Below the pieces are notes generated by a model. The model ran no database searches. It was given only the letters and a program-made list of their open reading frames with translations, and was not told the origin of the DNA. Shown here one piece after another: positions 34,869 through 47,589 of a DNA stretch of 64,000 nt. Each line of letters starts with the position of its first letter. The stretch's first letter is position 1. The position numbers and the translations under genes are program-made. The stretch comes from Sinohyriopsis cumingii (lineage: Eukaryota > Mollusca > Bivalvia > Unionida > Unionidae). The stretch is taken from contig CM068838.1 of NCBI GenBank assembly GCA_028554795.2, forward strand, positions 129,243,428 through 129,307,427, read 5' to 3'.

Positions 34869-36865
34869 GTACACTTTTTATTATATGCTCGTGTTCTTAT
34901 TTTACCTAAGGCTTAATTATATAAACACAAATACACTACAAGAAACAAAGTAATTGAATGTATGCCATATTCCAACTAAATACACAAGCGCAGATCAATC
35001 ATTGAACAACAACAATATTATTATTGCGCTTATAACTCCGCCCAGATAAATTTGAAGTTAGTCGCGCACTAGATATAACTTTCGAAAGGAAATGGCGTTT
35101 TAGTCTACTTAAAATTGAAATTTGGAGTCATAATGTGAATCAATGTGCATTGCAACAACTTTTCCATTTGACCTGGAATGAATAGATGTTAGTATTTTTG
35201 TCGATTCTACGAAATTTTGTCATTATGGACTGGATTCATCTGTGTCTATTCTACATGAAGAACATCGGATTTCAGCAGCGCGTTTCCATCTGAAAGTGTG
35301 TTTTTGTTCTGTCATTGAATGTTTGAAATCATTAATGTGGGGGAAAATATGAAGTCTTTTAATTGCAAGTGTCACAAAGACGCTATGAAATATAATGTTT
35401 ATTTCATTTTGATTCCAGTAAGGAAGATGTAATTGCACGTGAAATATTCGAAATTAGAGTACAATTTCGAAATGTGTAATCAAGCTTGAGACCCCATAAC
35501 ATGTCTCGTGTAATTCGGATTTGCAGAACTAAGAAAGTACATTTTGTGGAAATTCAGGATGTAAATCTTTAAGTATACTTTTTGCAATTCTTATTACCAG
35601 CTAAACAAGACAGTTTATGCCTTGTCACTTACATGTTATTTGTAGGAACCCAGCAATTTTATGACATCTGGCATTTATCGCTTGCCTAAATCCAAACCAT
35701 TGTATCAAGAATGTTATCACGGAATGGGGCAAAGCAGCTGGTATGTGGCAGTCAAGGAAACATCTGCTTTATTTCATTCAGAAACAAATTTGATCAACCA
35801 AAACGTAAAACGCTTATTACGTGAGTGTACATGATTTGTTTACAAAGTAGTTCCTAATACACTATTGGGCACACGTGAGTGTAATATATGGTGAACGTGA
35901 GTGCAATATCGTAAAACACTGAATGATGCTGACACAGCCAAGCAAAAAGCATATTTCGATAGAAGGAATGAAGAAATGTCACTTATTTCATAAACTCCTA
36001 CACACATACAGGCATACTAATTTAAAGCATTACTTAAAGATATGATGGTTTGACACACTCCTCAAATTCAAGATAAGTTTCATTTTATGTTAAACTATTC
36101 ATCCTTTACTAACAAATATGTATACTGAGATGCATTAGTATACTAACGATATAAATTTGAAATTAATTCATCCATTAAATACACACTGTAAATATCTTCA
36201 GGTAGCATTTAGCCGCTGAAATCTTTATACCGATTTTCATTTTTTCACATGTACTCTCATACTGAATCTAATATATGAAGCCGTAATATGTACTTCTATA
36301 CTTAAATATTGTAATGTATTCATTAATGTTTTCGTGTATCAGTTGTCACAAACATATCGATCTTAGGCTATGTTTTAAAGTGCGAATTTATTGTTTCCTT
36401 CTGTTACGTATCACGTAACATCTTTGTAGTTCAAACAATGAAAAGTTTCGTCTATTACCTATCAACATGATTTACCTTTCATTAAGATTCATAGAATAAC
36501 TGCCTAAAGAGTACGATGCATATTGTTTTTAAGTTTGATAAAAAGATTTGAGAGTACTGCACATCGTCAATTTTGTTCCTTGCTTGTTACATTGTATCAA
36601 ATTGTCACAAATCCTTCTGAAGGTCTGGTGGAAATGTTAAAATAAAGTCATACCACTGCTGAAATCAGAACTACTTTCAGATGATATCGAGAGAACGCAT
36701 AAAGATAAAGAACCCTTACAAAAGACAATTGAACGGCGCTCATTCAAAAAAGCCTTTTGTAAAGACGCGAACTTGCTATTCTCTTCCATCTAGACTCACG
36801 TTATCAGTAGGTACACATACACTACAGTTAAATAGGGAGCACAATGTCCAAGAATTATTATTAAA
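34869..36865. other. Block B, no gene
   Basis: AT-rich sequence without a protein-like frame or a paralogue that I can see in this window. Confidence 0.5.
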
Positions 36866-36867
36866 AC

Positions 36868-36909
<42 letters not shown>

Positions 36910-39180
36910 TATAATAATTTTAATATAAAAATATAACATAAATAATGAGGACTTTGGATAGCACCTAATCCTTAGAAGCTGTAAGCGCTTTACAACATTA
37001 GACAACACCTATAAGATAAGAAATATAATAATATTATTACAAAAACAAACACCATAAAATTAGAAAAACATTAAAAAATAAAAATAAAAAAACATGCTGA
37101 GAATATTTCAGTTAGGAAACATTATTAGGTCTTTAAGTTTGTTCTTGCAGTCGAAATAAGTGAGTTTTGAGAGCCCTCTTGAATGTGAACACTGTGTCTA
37201 AGTTCAGTGGGCAATTCATTCCACGTTGCTGGGCCCTGGTATGCAAAAGAACGCTGTCCATATGACTTTGTTTTCATAGTGGGAATAATGAATATACGAT
37301 TGTCAGAAGAGGAGCGTAAGTATCTTGCTGGTGTGTACACATGGGTGAGGTCGGATAGGTATGTTGGACTAGAGTCCGACAGTGAAACGTAGCACAGAGA
37401 ACACATTCTGTGTTTGATTCTGGATCGAATGGATAGCCAGTGTAGGGTACAGAGCAGCGGGGAGATGTGCTCTGATCGTGGTACTCTAAGTATGATCCGA
37501 GCAGCTGTGTTTTGAACTTTTTGAAGTTTCTGGAGTAGATATTGAGATGAACCAGACAGAAATGAGTTACAATAGTCCAGTCTTGAAAGTACTAATGAAC
37601 ACACAAGTGTTTTAGTGGCATCAACTGAAAGATATTTGCGAACTGAGCTGATGCGTCTCAGCTCAAGATGTGCAGCCTTGCATATGTTCATGACATGTTG
37701 GTGCAGTATGAGAGTAGTGTCCAGAGTAACACATAGGTTTCGTACTGATTGTGTGAATTTAATGTTGGCGTTGCTGATAGTTATTGTTTGAGGTAAAGGA
37801 TGTGAATAAGAAAGTATTTTTGTTGTGATCAGAATGGCCTCAGTTTTATCATCATTCATCTGCAGCTTGTTACATGTCATCCATGATTTCACATCAGAAA
37901 TGCACCTCGCTACACCTTTCGATGGTAGCATCAACTTCAGTTGGGTGGCTAGATTTGTATATTTGGGTGTCATCAGCGTACAATTGGTGAGACACTGGAT
38001 GATGATCTATGACACTTGAGAGCGACTGAGTGTACAGAATGAAGAGGACAGGTCCAAGAACAGACCCCTGTGGAACACCACAACATAGATCAACTGGGCT
38101 GGAGGGTATTCCATTTGCAGATACAATTTGTGTCATGTTGACCAAGTAGGACTTGAACCACAGTAAGGCTGTTATCATGAATGCCAAATACATGCTGGAG
38201 AGAGTGAATTAATATATCATGGTCTATTGTGTCAAATGCTGCAGACAAATCAAGGAGGGTGAGGACTGTAATCTTTCCGTTATCCAACGCAGAGAGAATG
38301 TCATTAACTACTTTTAGAAGAGTAGTTTCAGTACTGTGGCAAAGGCGATATGCAGATTGTACATTGCTAAAAGACTGTTTGAATTAAGATGAGATACAAG
38401 CTGGGATAGAACAACGTTTTCTAAGAATTTTGATATGAATGGGAGATTAGAAACTGGGCGGTAGTTCTTTAAATCGTTATGGTCAAGTGTTGGTTTCTTC
38501 AGCAGAGGCTTTACAATGGCAGTTTTGAAAAATGATGGGAATTCCCCGGATGAGAGAGAGGTATTAATAACATCAGTTAGTGAAGGCAATACTGGATCTA
38601 AGCACTCAAGCAGCAGTGATGTTGGAATTGGATCAAGTTCACATGACTTTGGTGCACTCTTCATCACGATTGTACGTACGAAATCCATAGAGACAGGTTC
38701 AAATGCTGCTAATGGTTGCCGCTCAAATTCTGTATCCTAACTGTATGGTGACGACGAGTCAATTAAAATTGTGGTGTCAAGCTTATCTCTAATGGTTTGT
38801 ACTTTGTCATGGAAGAAATTTGCAAACATGTCCGGAAGGTCGACTGGAGAGAAGGTATTTGGAAGTGGTGTTGATTTGTTCCTTGACATTAGCTTGTTAG
38901 TAATCTCGGAGAGCTCTTTGCAGCTGGAACTTTCCATGATCTTAGAAGTGTAGTGGGCTGATTTCGCTGCATGGACTATATATGTGACATTCTTCTTAGC
39001 GACTTCATAGATTTGCTTATGAATAGTGAGTCTAGTGGAAAGCCAGAGCCTCTCAGCTTTACAAATGCCCGAGGTTGGAGTAACTCTTTTATTTCTTGTT
39101 GGTTTATTGTTTCATTTTTACTGTCAATTGCTAAAGAGTTTTGATGTGGTTTTTGTGTCTTAGCATTTGTCATCTCCATT
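36866..39180 (-). mobile_element. CR1/L2-like LINE, 5'-truncated
   Basis: The minus strand starts near 39,180 in the region before the reverse transcriptase. It has LDHNDLKNYRPVSNLPFISK near 38,470, LLDLSAAFDTIDHDILIHSL near 38,250, GVPQGSVLGPVLFILYTQSL near 38,060 and the intact catalytic box YADDTQIYKS near 37,960. A clean 282-residue C-terminal frame (37,125-37,973) contains ELRRISSVRKYLS and the typical NTAARIILRVPR and GPATWNELPTELR. At least three frameshifts separate the pieces and no endonuclease is present. The 3' UTR (36,920-37,124) contains a GCGCTT hairpin-like step and ends in an (ATT)n tail (36,868-36,918). Confidence 0.85.
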
Positions 39181-39574
39181 TCATTATGTCCGAAAATTAC
39201 TTTGTATGTTTCAATCTTTTGCGAATATATAGCATAATGATATCGGTTTAAGTGACATCATTTTTTCTCACCTGCTGTACTTCCGCGCAAATATTATGCG
39301 ACTTGTACAACTATGTCTGTAGAGACGTTAACACTTACAATAAATTGTTTTGGAATTCTTTTAAGAATGAAAATCAGTTTAAACATATACCTCAATGTTT
39401 GGTTCAAACGTACAAACACCTGCATGTGCTTTGAATATATATATTAATACACCTGCTCAGACCAAACAAGTTGTTGTTAAGTGCGTTGTTGCTGCTACAA
39501 TTTCAATTACAAGATTTGGAATGTTGGCCTAGTAAACGAAATAGCATTTTATTCATATTTATATATTACTATTC
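39181..39574. other. Block B spacer
   Basis: No coding or repeat signal beyond AT-richness. Confidence 0.4.
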
Positions 39575-39945
39575 GTTCTCCATGAAGTGTTCATTACATA
39601 ATGGTAATATCAATATATAGATTTTGTTATCAGTTTTCTATGAATTGTTCATTGCATAATGATAATACCAATATATAGGTTGTTATTAATTTCCGTGAAG
39701 TGTTCATTACATAATGATAATACCAATATATAGATTGTTATCAATTTTCTATGAATTGTTCATTGCATAATGATAATACCAATATATAGGTTGTTAATGA
39801 TTTCCATGAAGAGTTCATTACATAATGATAATACCAATATATAGATTGTTATCAGTTTTCTATGAATTGTTCATTGCATAATGATAGTACCAATTATTAG
39901 TTTTCCATGAAGTGTCCATTACATGAGGATAATACCAATACGACA
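39575..39945. repeat. Minisatellite with alternating ~59 bp units
   Basis: Units containing GAAGTGTTCATTACATAATG alternate with units containing GAATTGTTCATTGCATAATG, each followed by ATAATACCAATATATAG. About six units are present. The alternation gives a ~118 bp higher-order repeat. Confidence 0.85.
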
Positions 39946-40976
39946 AATACGGGCTATTCAACTTTTATTTCGATTTAACGCAATCTGTACCCATCAAACT
40001 TTGTTTGCGTCAACGCAAAGTTGTTAAGAACTCCTGTATGATATGTCTGTTCCCATTTTAGCCATCTCTGTATGGAACATCACACTATATATGGTGCAAA
40101 TAAGCACTTTTTATACATATAAAATAGTGCATTTGGTCTTATGCAATTAAATATACTAATACGTATATTGTTATCTTTTCTGCACAATTGTGCAATTATG
40201 GCCAACCTCTCATTTCCTCACTCCCTTAGGCATCGGTAGAAACAATATACTTCTTTATAGTCTTGTAAGTCAGTAATTTAATAATATTATGAAACATTTT
40301 TTCAAAAACATGTTAAATATAATGAAAGACTTTTACTCTGGATGGAAAATATCGGTTAATCATGGAACAAATACCTTCCTATCCTCAGTGATGAAAAATG
40401 ACAAATTAATAATAATGAAAAACTCAAGATGGCTGCCAAATCTTTCTTTTCTAAACACATCACTTGAAAACGTATTTACTGAATCAGTACGACATATCCA
40501 CAAACAAAACTAACAGCGGTCTTGGTTAAACATTTGAGGAGTAGTTTTCATCTGTTCTATTTTTGACGGCTTACAACTCAACCATTTAAAGTCTGTAGCA
40601 GATGCCATACTTAAAGGAGATATATTACTATTTAAAACAACCTTTTTCACCCCATTCTACCATTACATAGACTTTTATTATCACATAAATTAATGTGTAA
40701 GCATCAAGATCTACTCTGACACTGTTTACGCCTAGATTACTATTTTGATTTGTCACGTGATCAGTATATCTCTAATTTTAGACCAGTAAGCCCTTAGTTC
40801 GTAAAAGATTGGCCGTCGTTTAATGCGATTTTCAGCCTTATTAGATTGAACGTAATTTTAAAATGTTTCGACATTTCGATTCAAGCAGTGAAAATGAAAG
40901 CAAAGTTTATTTTGTAAAATATGTTTAGTATAGCCCCTGTAATGATTTAGTTGACAGATTGATTTTCCATCATTTT
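39946..40976. other. Right end of block B
   Basis: No gene. The last ~545 bases match the end of block A (11,640-12,192). Confidence 0.5.
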
Positions 40977-41770
40977 AGATGTCGAGTATTGCGATTTCAT
41001 TTGTTCAGTTACACAGCTTTTGAAGAAACTTCGATATCCAATGTCGAGTTGTTAGATTGTATCTTTTGAATTACACGGCGTTTGTGAAATATTAATGTCA
41101 TATGTCGAGAATTCCAGTTTCACGTGTTGAATCAAATTATTTGTCCTTCACGTCCTTAAAGTTCCATTTTATTTTCTAGATCGAGATTTTAGATCGTATG
41201 TGTTGAATTACAAAGCAATGGTTGAAAGATCCATTTACATTGTCGAGGTTTTAGATTGTGTCGTTTGAATTACACAGGGATAGTTGAAAGTTCAATGTCA
41301 TATGTCTTGAATTCTTAATTCACGTGCTGAATTAAACAGTTTGTGTTGAAAGTTCCATTTCATATGTCGAGCATTTAGATTTCATCTGTTGAATTACACA
41401 GCGGTGGTTGAAATGTAAAAGTCATATGCCGGGAATTTCATTTTAACATGTTGATTCATATTCGTTGTGCTGAAAGTTCCATCTCGTATGTTGACTTTTT
41501 AGATTGTATATGTTGAATTACACATAGGTGCTTGTACCTTTCATTGAGCTTGTCAGAATTGCTATTTTTATATAGTGAAAAGTTATGCTTGTGTTACAAC
41601 TTTACATTACACAATGAGAATACACACTTTAACAATTCAAAATAATATCGAGCAGTAAGACATATCATTTGTATATTCAGTTGTGAGGCGCCATTACCTT
41701 TCATGCAATTACAGTTTGAAAGTTACCATTTACAAGTCGAGAATTGCTAGAGGTTGCTCTTGTTAAACGG
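40977..41770 (+). repeat. Left inverted arm with ~61 bp tandem repeats
   Basis: Units begin with ATGTCGAG or variants at about 40,979, 41,041, 41,101, 41,176, 41,240, 41,301, 41,365, 41,426 and 41,488. Each contains TTTAGATTGTATNTGTTGAA and TTGAAAGTTCCAT-like parts. Beyond 41,560 the arm continues without clear sub-repeats to about 41,770. Confidence 0.8.
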
Positions 41771-42100
41771 CGCGTATTATTTTTAAACAAGCAGGCTGCT
41801 TGTCGTTGTTGCTCATTTCTCTTATGATGCGCGTAAATACGAATACATCTCTGCCGAAAGTATTGATCTTACTCTGTTTCTGAAAAAACAGTGGTAATGT
41901 ACTGCATGACTTAATTCTATCTACTTTTAATGACATTACAATTCTTGCAATTACCCGGATAAAGAATGATGGTAAGCTTGAACCCTAAGTTCGATGACAT
42001 TCTAACGAATCTAGCAGCGGACACTAATGAAATGAATTCAGCTGATAGCTTGTTAGATGAAGGCAGAAGGGCAATAGAGTCAAGCATCAACAGATTAGAT
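41771..42100. other. Core of foldback-like element, left part
   Basis: Not part of the arms. It contains the left half of an open frame (41,966-42,172) without recognised similarity, and the first copy of a 25 bp direct repeat (42,076-42,100). Confidence 0.35.
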
Positions 42101-42454
42101 CGGTTGTCTGTAAGATCTAGAGCCGCGGGACCCACAACAGTTGCCTACGAATTGAGGAGTCGCTTTAGATAAACGATACACGCACGTGTTGCACCCGAAT
42201 TTCTGAAGTGTATGCATTTTTTGTTTGAAGGTTAGTATTCGATAGAATTCGAATAAATGTCAAGGTTAATAAAGCTATAAAATATTTTAAAAAATTAAAC
42301 TTGTTTTGTATCCTTTGGAGTGACACGCTTCTGCTACATTTCTCCCTGCCAAGATATATTGATGCACGGTAAACTCATTAATCTAAATGTAATTAGCTAA
42401 AAATCAGATGTCTGCCGATTATTTGTCCTGTTAATAACCCAGTGTAACCAAACC

Positions 42455-43291
42455 CATTCCTATAGATGCTTCACCATCTGGCAATGGAACTGCAGAGGAA
42501 TCTTTAAAAACCTATCAGAACTGCAGAACAAACTGAATAATACGGGGGTAAAACCAGACGTAATCTGCCTACAGGAAACCCTCATAACACAAGAACACAA
42601 ACGCTTGCCCAAACTACAAGGCTATAGCCAGGGAATCTTTAAAAACAGACCCAAGGGGCAGAAAGGGGGTGAACTAGCAATTTTTTTGATAGATACATTA
42701 ATGTACTATGAAATAATAGAAGTACCCCCTAACCTAAACATCAATAGTAACATCGAAATAATGTCAGTAATGATAAATATAGGAACCACAAACATTCAAA
42801 TAATAAATGCATACGATCCAGGGGGTACCTTCTGCCCTACCAACCTAATCTCACTAAGGGCAATCACTAATAACAACAACAACAATCTAATTATCTGTGG
42901 TGACGTCAACGCACACAGTGAATTATGGGGAGGTAAAAAGAAAGATCAAAGAGGGAAAATGGTTGAAAAATGGATAACTGAGAACAATCTGGTCATCTTA
43001 AATGACGGGTCGAACACTAGATTAAACCCTGAGGATGGCACTCTCTCAGCCATAGACCTAACAATCACTACCCCAAAATTGGCTCAAATCACAAATTGGT
43101 GGGTGGATCAAGAAGATACGTTAGGAAGTGACCATTTCCCCATCACAATCAATATTCAAACAAAAACTCAACACATTCCAAACGAAATTCCACCTAAATG
43201 GATGTACCAACAGGCAGACTGGGACCAATTCCAATTATTACTAGCTAGAGTAAATCCAGATAACTTAGAAAGCCCAAATATTGACATGTAG
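42455..43291 (+). pseudogene. LINE endonuclease domain (APE type)
   Basis: Open reading with IWQWNCRGI, VICLQET, ICGDVNAHSELWG and TLGSDHFPITI, which are the Asn, Glu, Asp-x-Asn and Ser-Asp-His blocks of apurinic-type endonucleases that nick the target DNA. All the key residues are present. The frame ends at a TAG at 43,289-43,291, before the reverse transcriptase. Confidence 0.85.
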
Positions 43292-44941
43292 TATAATAAC
43301 ATAACAGACACAATTATAGAGGCAGCTAACTGATGCATCCCAAAGACAATTACTATCCAAAATAAAAACCATGTACCATGGTGGACTAAACAGTGCACTA
43401 TAGCACATAAAGACAAAAAAGGGCCTTAAATAAATATAAACGCACCAAACATTATATCTACGTCCAGCAATATAAAGGAGTCTAAAATCAAAATCAAAAC
43501 AAATATGGGACAAGATAAAAGCCATAAAAGGGAAAGCAACTACCTCATCCCCAAAAATTAAAAATGCCACAACAAATAAAGATAAGGCAGACCTCCTCGC
43601 GAAGCATTTTTAAAACATGAGTAGCAACAATAACCACACCAGAAACTTTCAAGAACACAAAAAAAATAATGGAGGAAACTCAACCTCAAATGTTTCAAGA
43701 CCAAGGAACAAAAGAATCTCACCTAAAAAATAGCGACATCACAGTACATGAATGGGAGATAGCCCAACGATCCAAAAACGAAACATCCCCTGGTAAGGAT
43801 CAGTTAGGTTACATTATCTATTAAAAAAGAACTACCTATCAATATAACAATAGCCATAATCAAACTCTTTATAGGATATGGGATAAAGGCCAACTACCCA
43901 CCAAATGGAAACTGGCCATAGTAATACCAATCCCCAAGCTAGGCAAAGATCCCAACAACATAAATTCGTACCGACCCATCTCCCTTACAAACAATATTTG
44001 CAAAATAATGGAGACAATAATCGCAAATAGGTTAAAACACCACCTAGAAACCAATAACCTACTCTCCATAAATCAATGTGGCTTTCGGAACAAACGTTCC
44101 ACCACTGACCAACTTCTCAGATTGGAAACAGACATCAAACTCGCTTTTAACACACATAGGAAAACCGATCGCAACCTCATAGCGGTTTTTCTAGACCTAG
44201 AAAAAGCGTTCGACCTAGCATGGACTAATGGACAAATTAAGCCAGTTTGGAATAACTGGACGATTGTTCAACTGGATTGGCAATTTTCTCACAGGCCGGA
44301 AAATTACCACAAGAATAGGCAACACCCATTCGGAAGAAGTTTTACTTGAAAATGGAACACCGCAAGGCAGTGTAATAAGTCCCCTACTATTTAACCTAAT
44401 GGTAAACGAGCTTGACCTCAATGCAACTTCCACAAAAATAAACTTGTCACAATTTGCAGATGATAGTGGCATATGGAGGAATGGAAATCCTGCCAATAAA
44501 ACAGTAGTTAAAGAAATCCAGCAGAGCCTTGACAACATAGGGAGATGGGCGGACAAATGGGGTTTCAAAATATCTCATGAAAAAACTATGGCAATCGTAT
44601 TCACCCCCAAACGAAATAACAACCTACTCTATCCGAACTTCTATATACAAAATCAATTAATCAAATACGTAACAGTAGTAAAATTCCTAGGAATGTTCTT
44701 TGACAACCACCTCACATGGAAACAGCACATTGAACAACTCACCCAGAATTGTAACAAAGATCTCAATTTACTCAGGAACATCATAGGGACTGACTGGGGA
44801 TCAAACCAGGAAACCATCCTCACGATATATAAAATCCCAATTAGATCAAAACTGGATTACGGTTGCCAAGCATATAACTCGGCTAAGCAACCTGTACTAC
44901 AAAAACTTGACACTATCCATAGAAAAGCCTTACTATTATGA
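43292..44941 (+). pseudogene. LINE reverse transcriptase domain
   Basis: Broken in the first ~700 bases. It is then read as 44,008-44,349 (SINQCGFRNKRSTTDQLLRL, FLDLEKAFDLAW) and, after a frameshift near 44,225, as 44,228-44,941 (NGTPQGSVISPLLFNLMVN, the catalytic QFADDSGIW, and CQAYNSAKQPVLQKLDTIHR). The catalytic Asp pair is intact. Confidence 0.85.
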
Positions 44942-45224
44942 ACAGGAACACTCCGCTCAACATCATTAGAAGAACTACAAACACTAACAGGAGAACTGCC
45001 CTTAAAATTACGAAGGCAAGAACTGCTCCTCCGATACTCCATTCGATTAGATACCCACCCAGACAACCATCCCACCAAAATAGCTATAAACAAGTGTAAA
45101 GTTGTCTTCAAACCCAAAATCATACCCACCACACCAAGTGGCAAAGTAATCTTTGAACTAAGAGAAAAGATACCTCTACTAAAAAAAAACAGGTAACAAA
45201 CAATACAGACCAGAACAAATCATC

Positions 45225-46168
45225 ATGGCTACAAAAACACCAAGGATTAACACTGAAGCTACCAAATTAGGCAATAAAGAAGGACAAGAAAACTTACTAA
45301 AACCTGTACTGGTAAACGAAATCAACCAAAAATACCCGTACTATGTTAAAATATATACCGATGGATCAAACACAAACAACCCACCAAGAACAGCAGCAGC
45401 AATAGTCATCCCTGAATTCAATATACAAACAGGATCCAGATTACCTGACTATTGCTCCATTTACACCACTGAATTATGGGCTATACTTGAATCACTACAA
45501 TGGATCAAAGACAACCAAATACCCAAAGCAGTCATTATAAGCGATTCCCTAAGCGTTATCAAATCGATCCAAAATCGCAATACACACTCTAGGGAACAAT
45601 TCCTCGACAGAGCATGCCAATTAATCGACGATATCACCACAGCACATCAATTAGTCGAGCTTATGTGGATACCGTCGCACATTGGAATCTCTGGCAACGA
45701 AACAGCAGACAAAGTTCCACAAACCAAACTAAGAGATCAAAACTCTATCAAGCTTAACTATAGCTATACAGAAGCACTAAGCTTCGCACAAACATATACA
45801 CACCAAAAATGGCAAGATTTTTGGAACTCCTCCACAAAGGTAAAAAGCACCATGAAACCCAAAAAACCGTAGATAGGAACATACAGCTACCTAAGGGTAC
45901 CTATTTAGAACAGAAAACCATAAACAGGAGAATAACTGGAAAAACTAAACTAGCAAGCAGTTTTGGAAGGTTTATAGGACCCAGAACAGCAACCATTAAC
46001 TGCTTTAACTGCCACACAAACGAACACCACGTATTCAATATATGCCCAAAATATCAACCCGCTAGGAAAATATTTATCAAAAGCCAAAAAGAGATTGATC
46101 ACCACACACATACCCAGAGTTATTTATGGACTTTAATAAAAATAAACAATCAGCATATAAAAATATAA
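45225..46168 (+). pseudogene. LINE RNase H and C-terminal CCHC-like domain
   Basis: The RNase H is in one frame (45,225-45,872). Acidic residues lie in KIYTDGSNTN, YTTELWAIL and IISDSLSVI, and the end in WIPSHIGISGNETAD. An overlapping frame (45,809-46,168) continues with a zinc-finger-like CFNCHTNEHHVFNICP. RNase H places the LINE in the I group of lineages. Confidence 0.8.
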
Positions 46169-47589
46169 ATAAATTCATAGACTCAGCAGGACTTAGGAAC
46201 AAAATATAATTACTATCCCCACAAAACCAAAAGACCCAGTAACTAGCTAAATAAATTTAGAAGCCCCCACATAAAAACCCATAACATATCATTCAATTTT
46301 ATAAAAAATATTAATAAATAATTCACTTACGAAGCACCTATCAAAACTAAGGAAACCGCAAAATCGGATGTCCTAGATGTCCTTAACGAACCGTGTGATC
46401 GGCTAGGACTCCGGTCTCTTGCTAAATAAAGTATAAATAACATTCAATCTCTAAAAACATTAATTAAAAAATAACTTAAAGAGGCAATATCTAAAAACTT
46501 ATAAATAACATAACGTAGGAAGCACACCCTAAACACCTCGACTAGTAATACCATAATAACCTTGAAAATCTCTCTTCATACATGATTTTACTAACTACCT
46601 CTATAAACAGCATAGAACTCTCCCCCCAGTTTTTGAACATTTTGAAGAAGAAAAAAAGACGAAAAAAAAAAAACGAAAAAGACACCAGGCAAATGCAACA
46701 AGAAACCAGCGATGTGAAGCAACCAGGACCGTTCCCGAGCTCTCCTTCCCTCTAATGACAGCCAATCATTCAGCTGTAAGGGACCTTTATGGACCACAGA
46801 TTGAGGCCAAACTATCAGGGTTCCTTGAACCCATAAAAGCCTGGGGGAGGTGGCACCATTCCCTTCCCCAGGAACAACTAGCAGGCTGCGGTGCAGTCAG
46901 AAAAAAGTGGCACATGCACAAGTGTGCGCACGCCACTATAATTAAACTCAACAGCAACTATAGACGCTTCCCGATAAGGTCACTAGCAGACTATATTCAG
47001 TCAATTTTACATGGACGACGGGTAACCTGACAGTTTCTACTATATGCGACAACCACAACTGACAATTTTGAACACGCCGAAACTGAAGCAAAATTAACTT
47101 ATAAAGTAGAGCCAAGCATCAACAGATTAGATACATACTAACAGAAAGCCCGATTTGCGTTTTATTTATGCATGTATGTTTATTAACAATATCGTTAGAT
47201 TCAACGAATTTATTTCAACTTCCAAACACAATTTAAACTTAACGGAAAAACTGCCTGCATACCACATATATGGCTGCTGACTACGTCATTTGGGAACCAT
47301 CTATGAGTGCAGGGGACACTTTTAATGCACTAATTTAATGTTGCATACACCTGACTAATATACAAATTCAAACAAAAAATACATGAGTGATGTCAAAAAG
47401 GTCCGTATTTTTGGATAGGTGTAATAAAGTACAATATAAGAATATCATTCACTATAAAATGTAGTCATCCAGCTCACTAGTCACAGTTTCTTCAATAATG
47501 AACGGTAAGATGACTAATATAAATAGAAATTTCATTGTATTGGTGTGCATCAAAATCAATGAACGAGAATCTTCCATATCTAAAATTAA
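46169..47589. other. LINE 3' region and core of foldback-like element, right part
   Basis: AT-rich 3' UTR-like sequence up to about 46,560. A more GC-rich segment (46,590-47,030) follows with an open frame of 91 residues at 46,755-47,030 that I do not recognise. The second copy of the 25 bp direct repeat is at 47,108-47,132. Confidence 0.4.

Larger units (their letters stand above)
27323..40975. repeat. Host tandem block B
   Basis: Paralogue of blocks A and C. Positions 27,323-30,261 are nearly identical to 743-3,865. From there on identity to A is much lower. Positions 33,330-34,280 align with C at 57,580-58,550, and 40,430-40,975 align with the end of A. Unique contents: a CR1/L2-like LINE, a minisatellite and a hairpin. 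Confidence 0.7.
42101..47107 (+). mobile_element. RNase H-encoding LINE (I/Nimb-type), degenerate
   Basis: The order endonuclease, reverse transcriptase, RNase H, Cys-rich end on the plus strand is that of I-superfamily LINEs. It is bounded by a 25 bp direct repeat with one mismatch (42,076-42,100 and 47,108-47,132), a candidate target-site duplication. ORF1 is not found. Frameshifts and stops occur between about 43,290 and 44,000 and near 44,225, 44,940 and 45,200. Confidence 0.75.
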
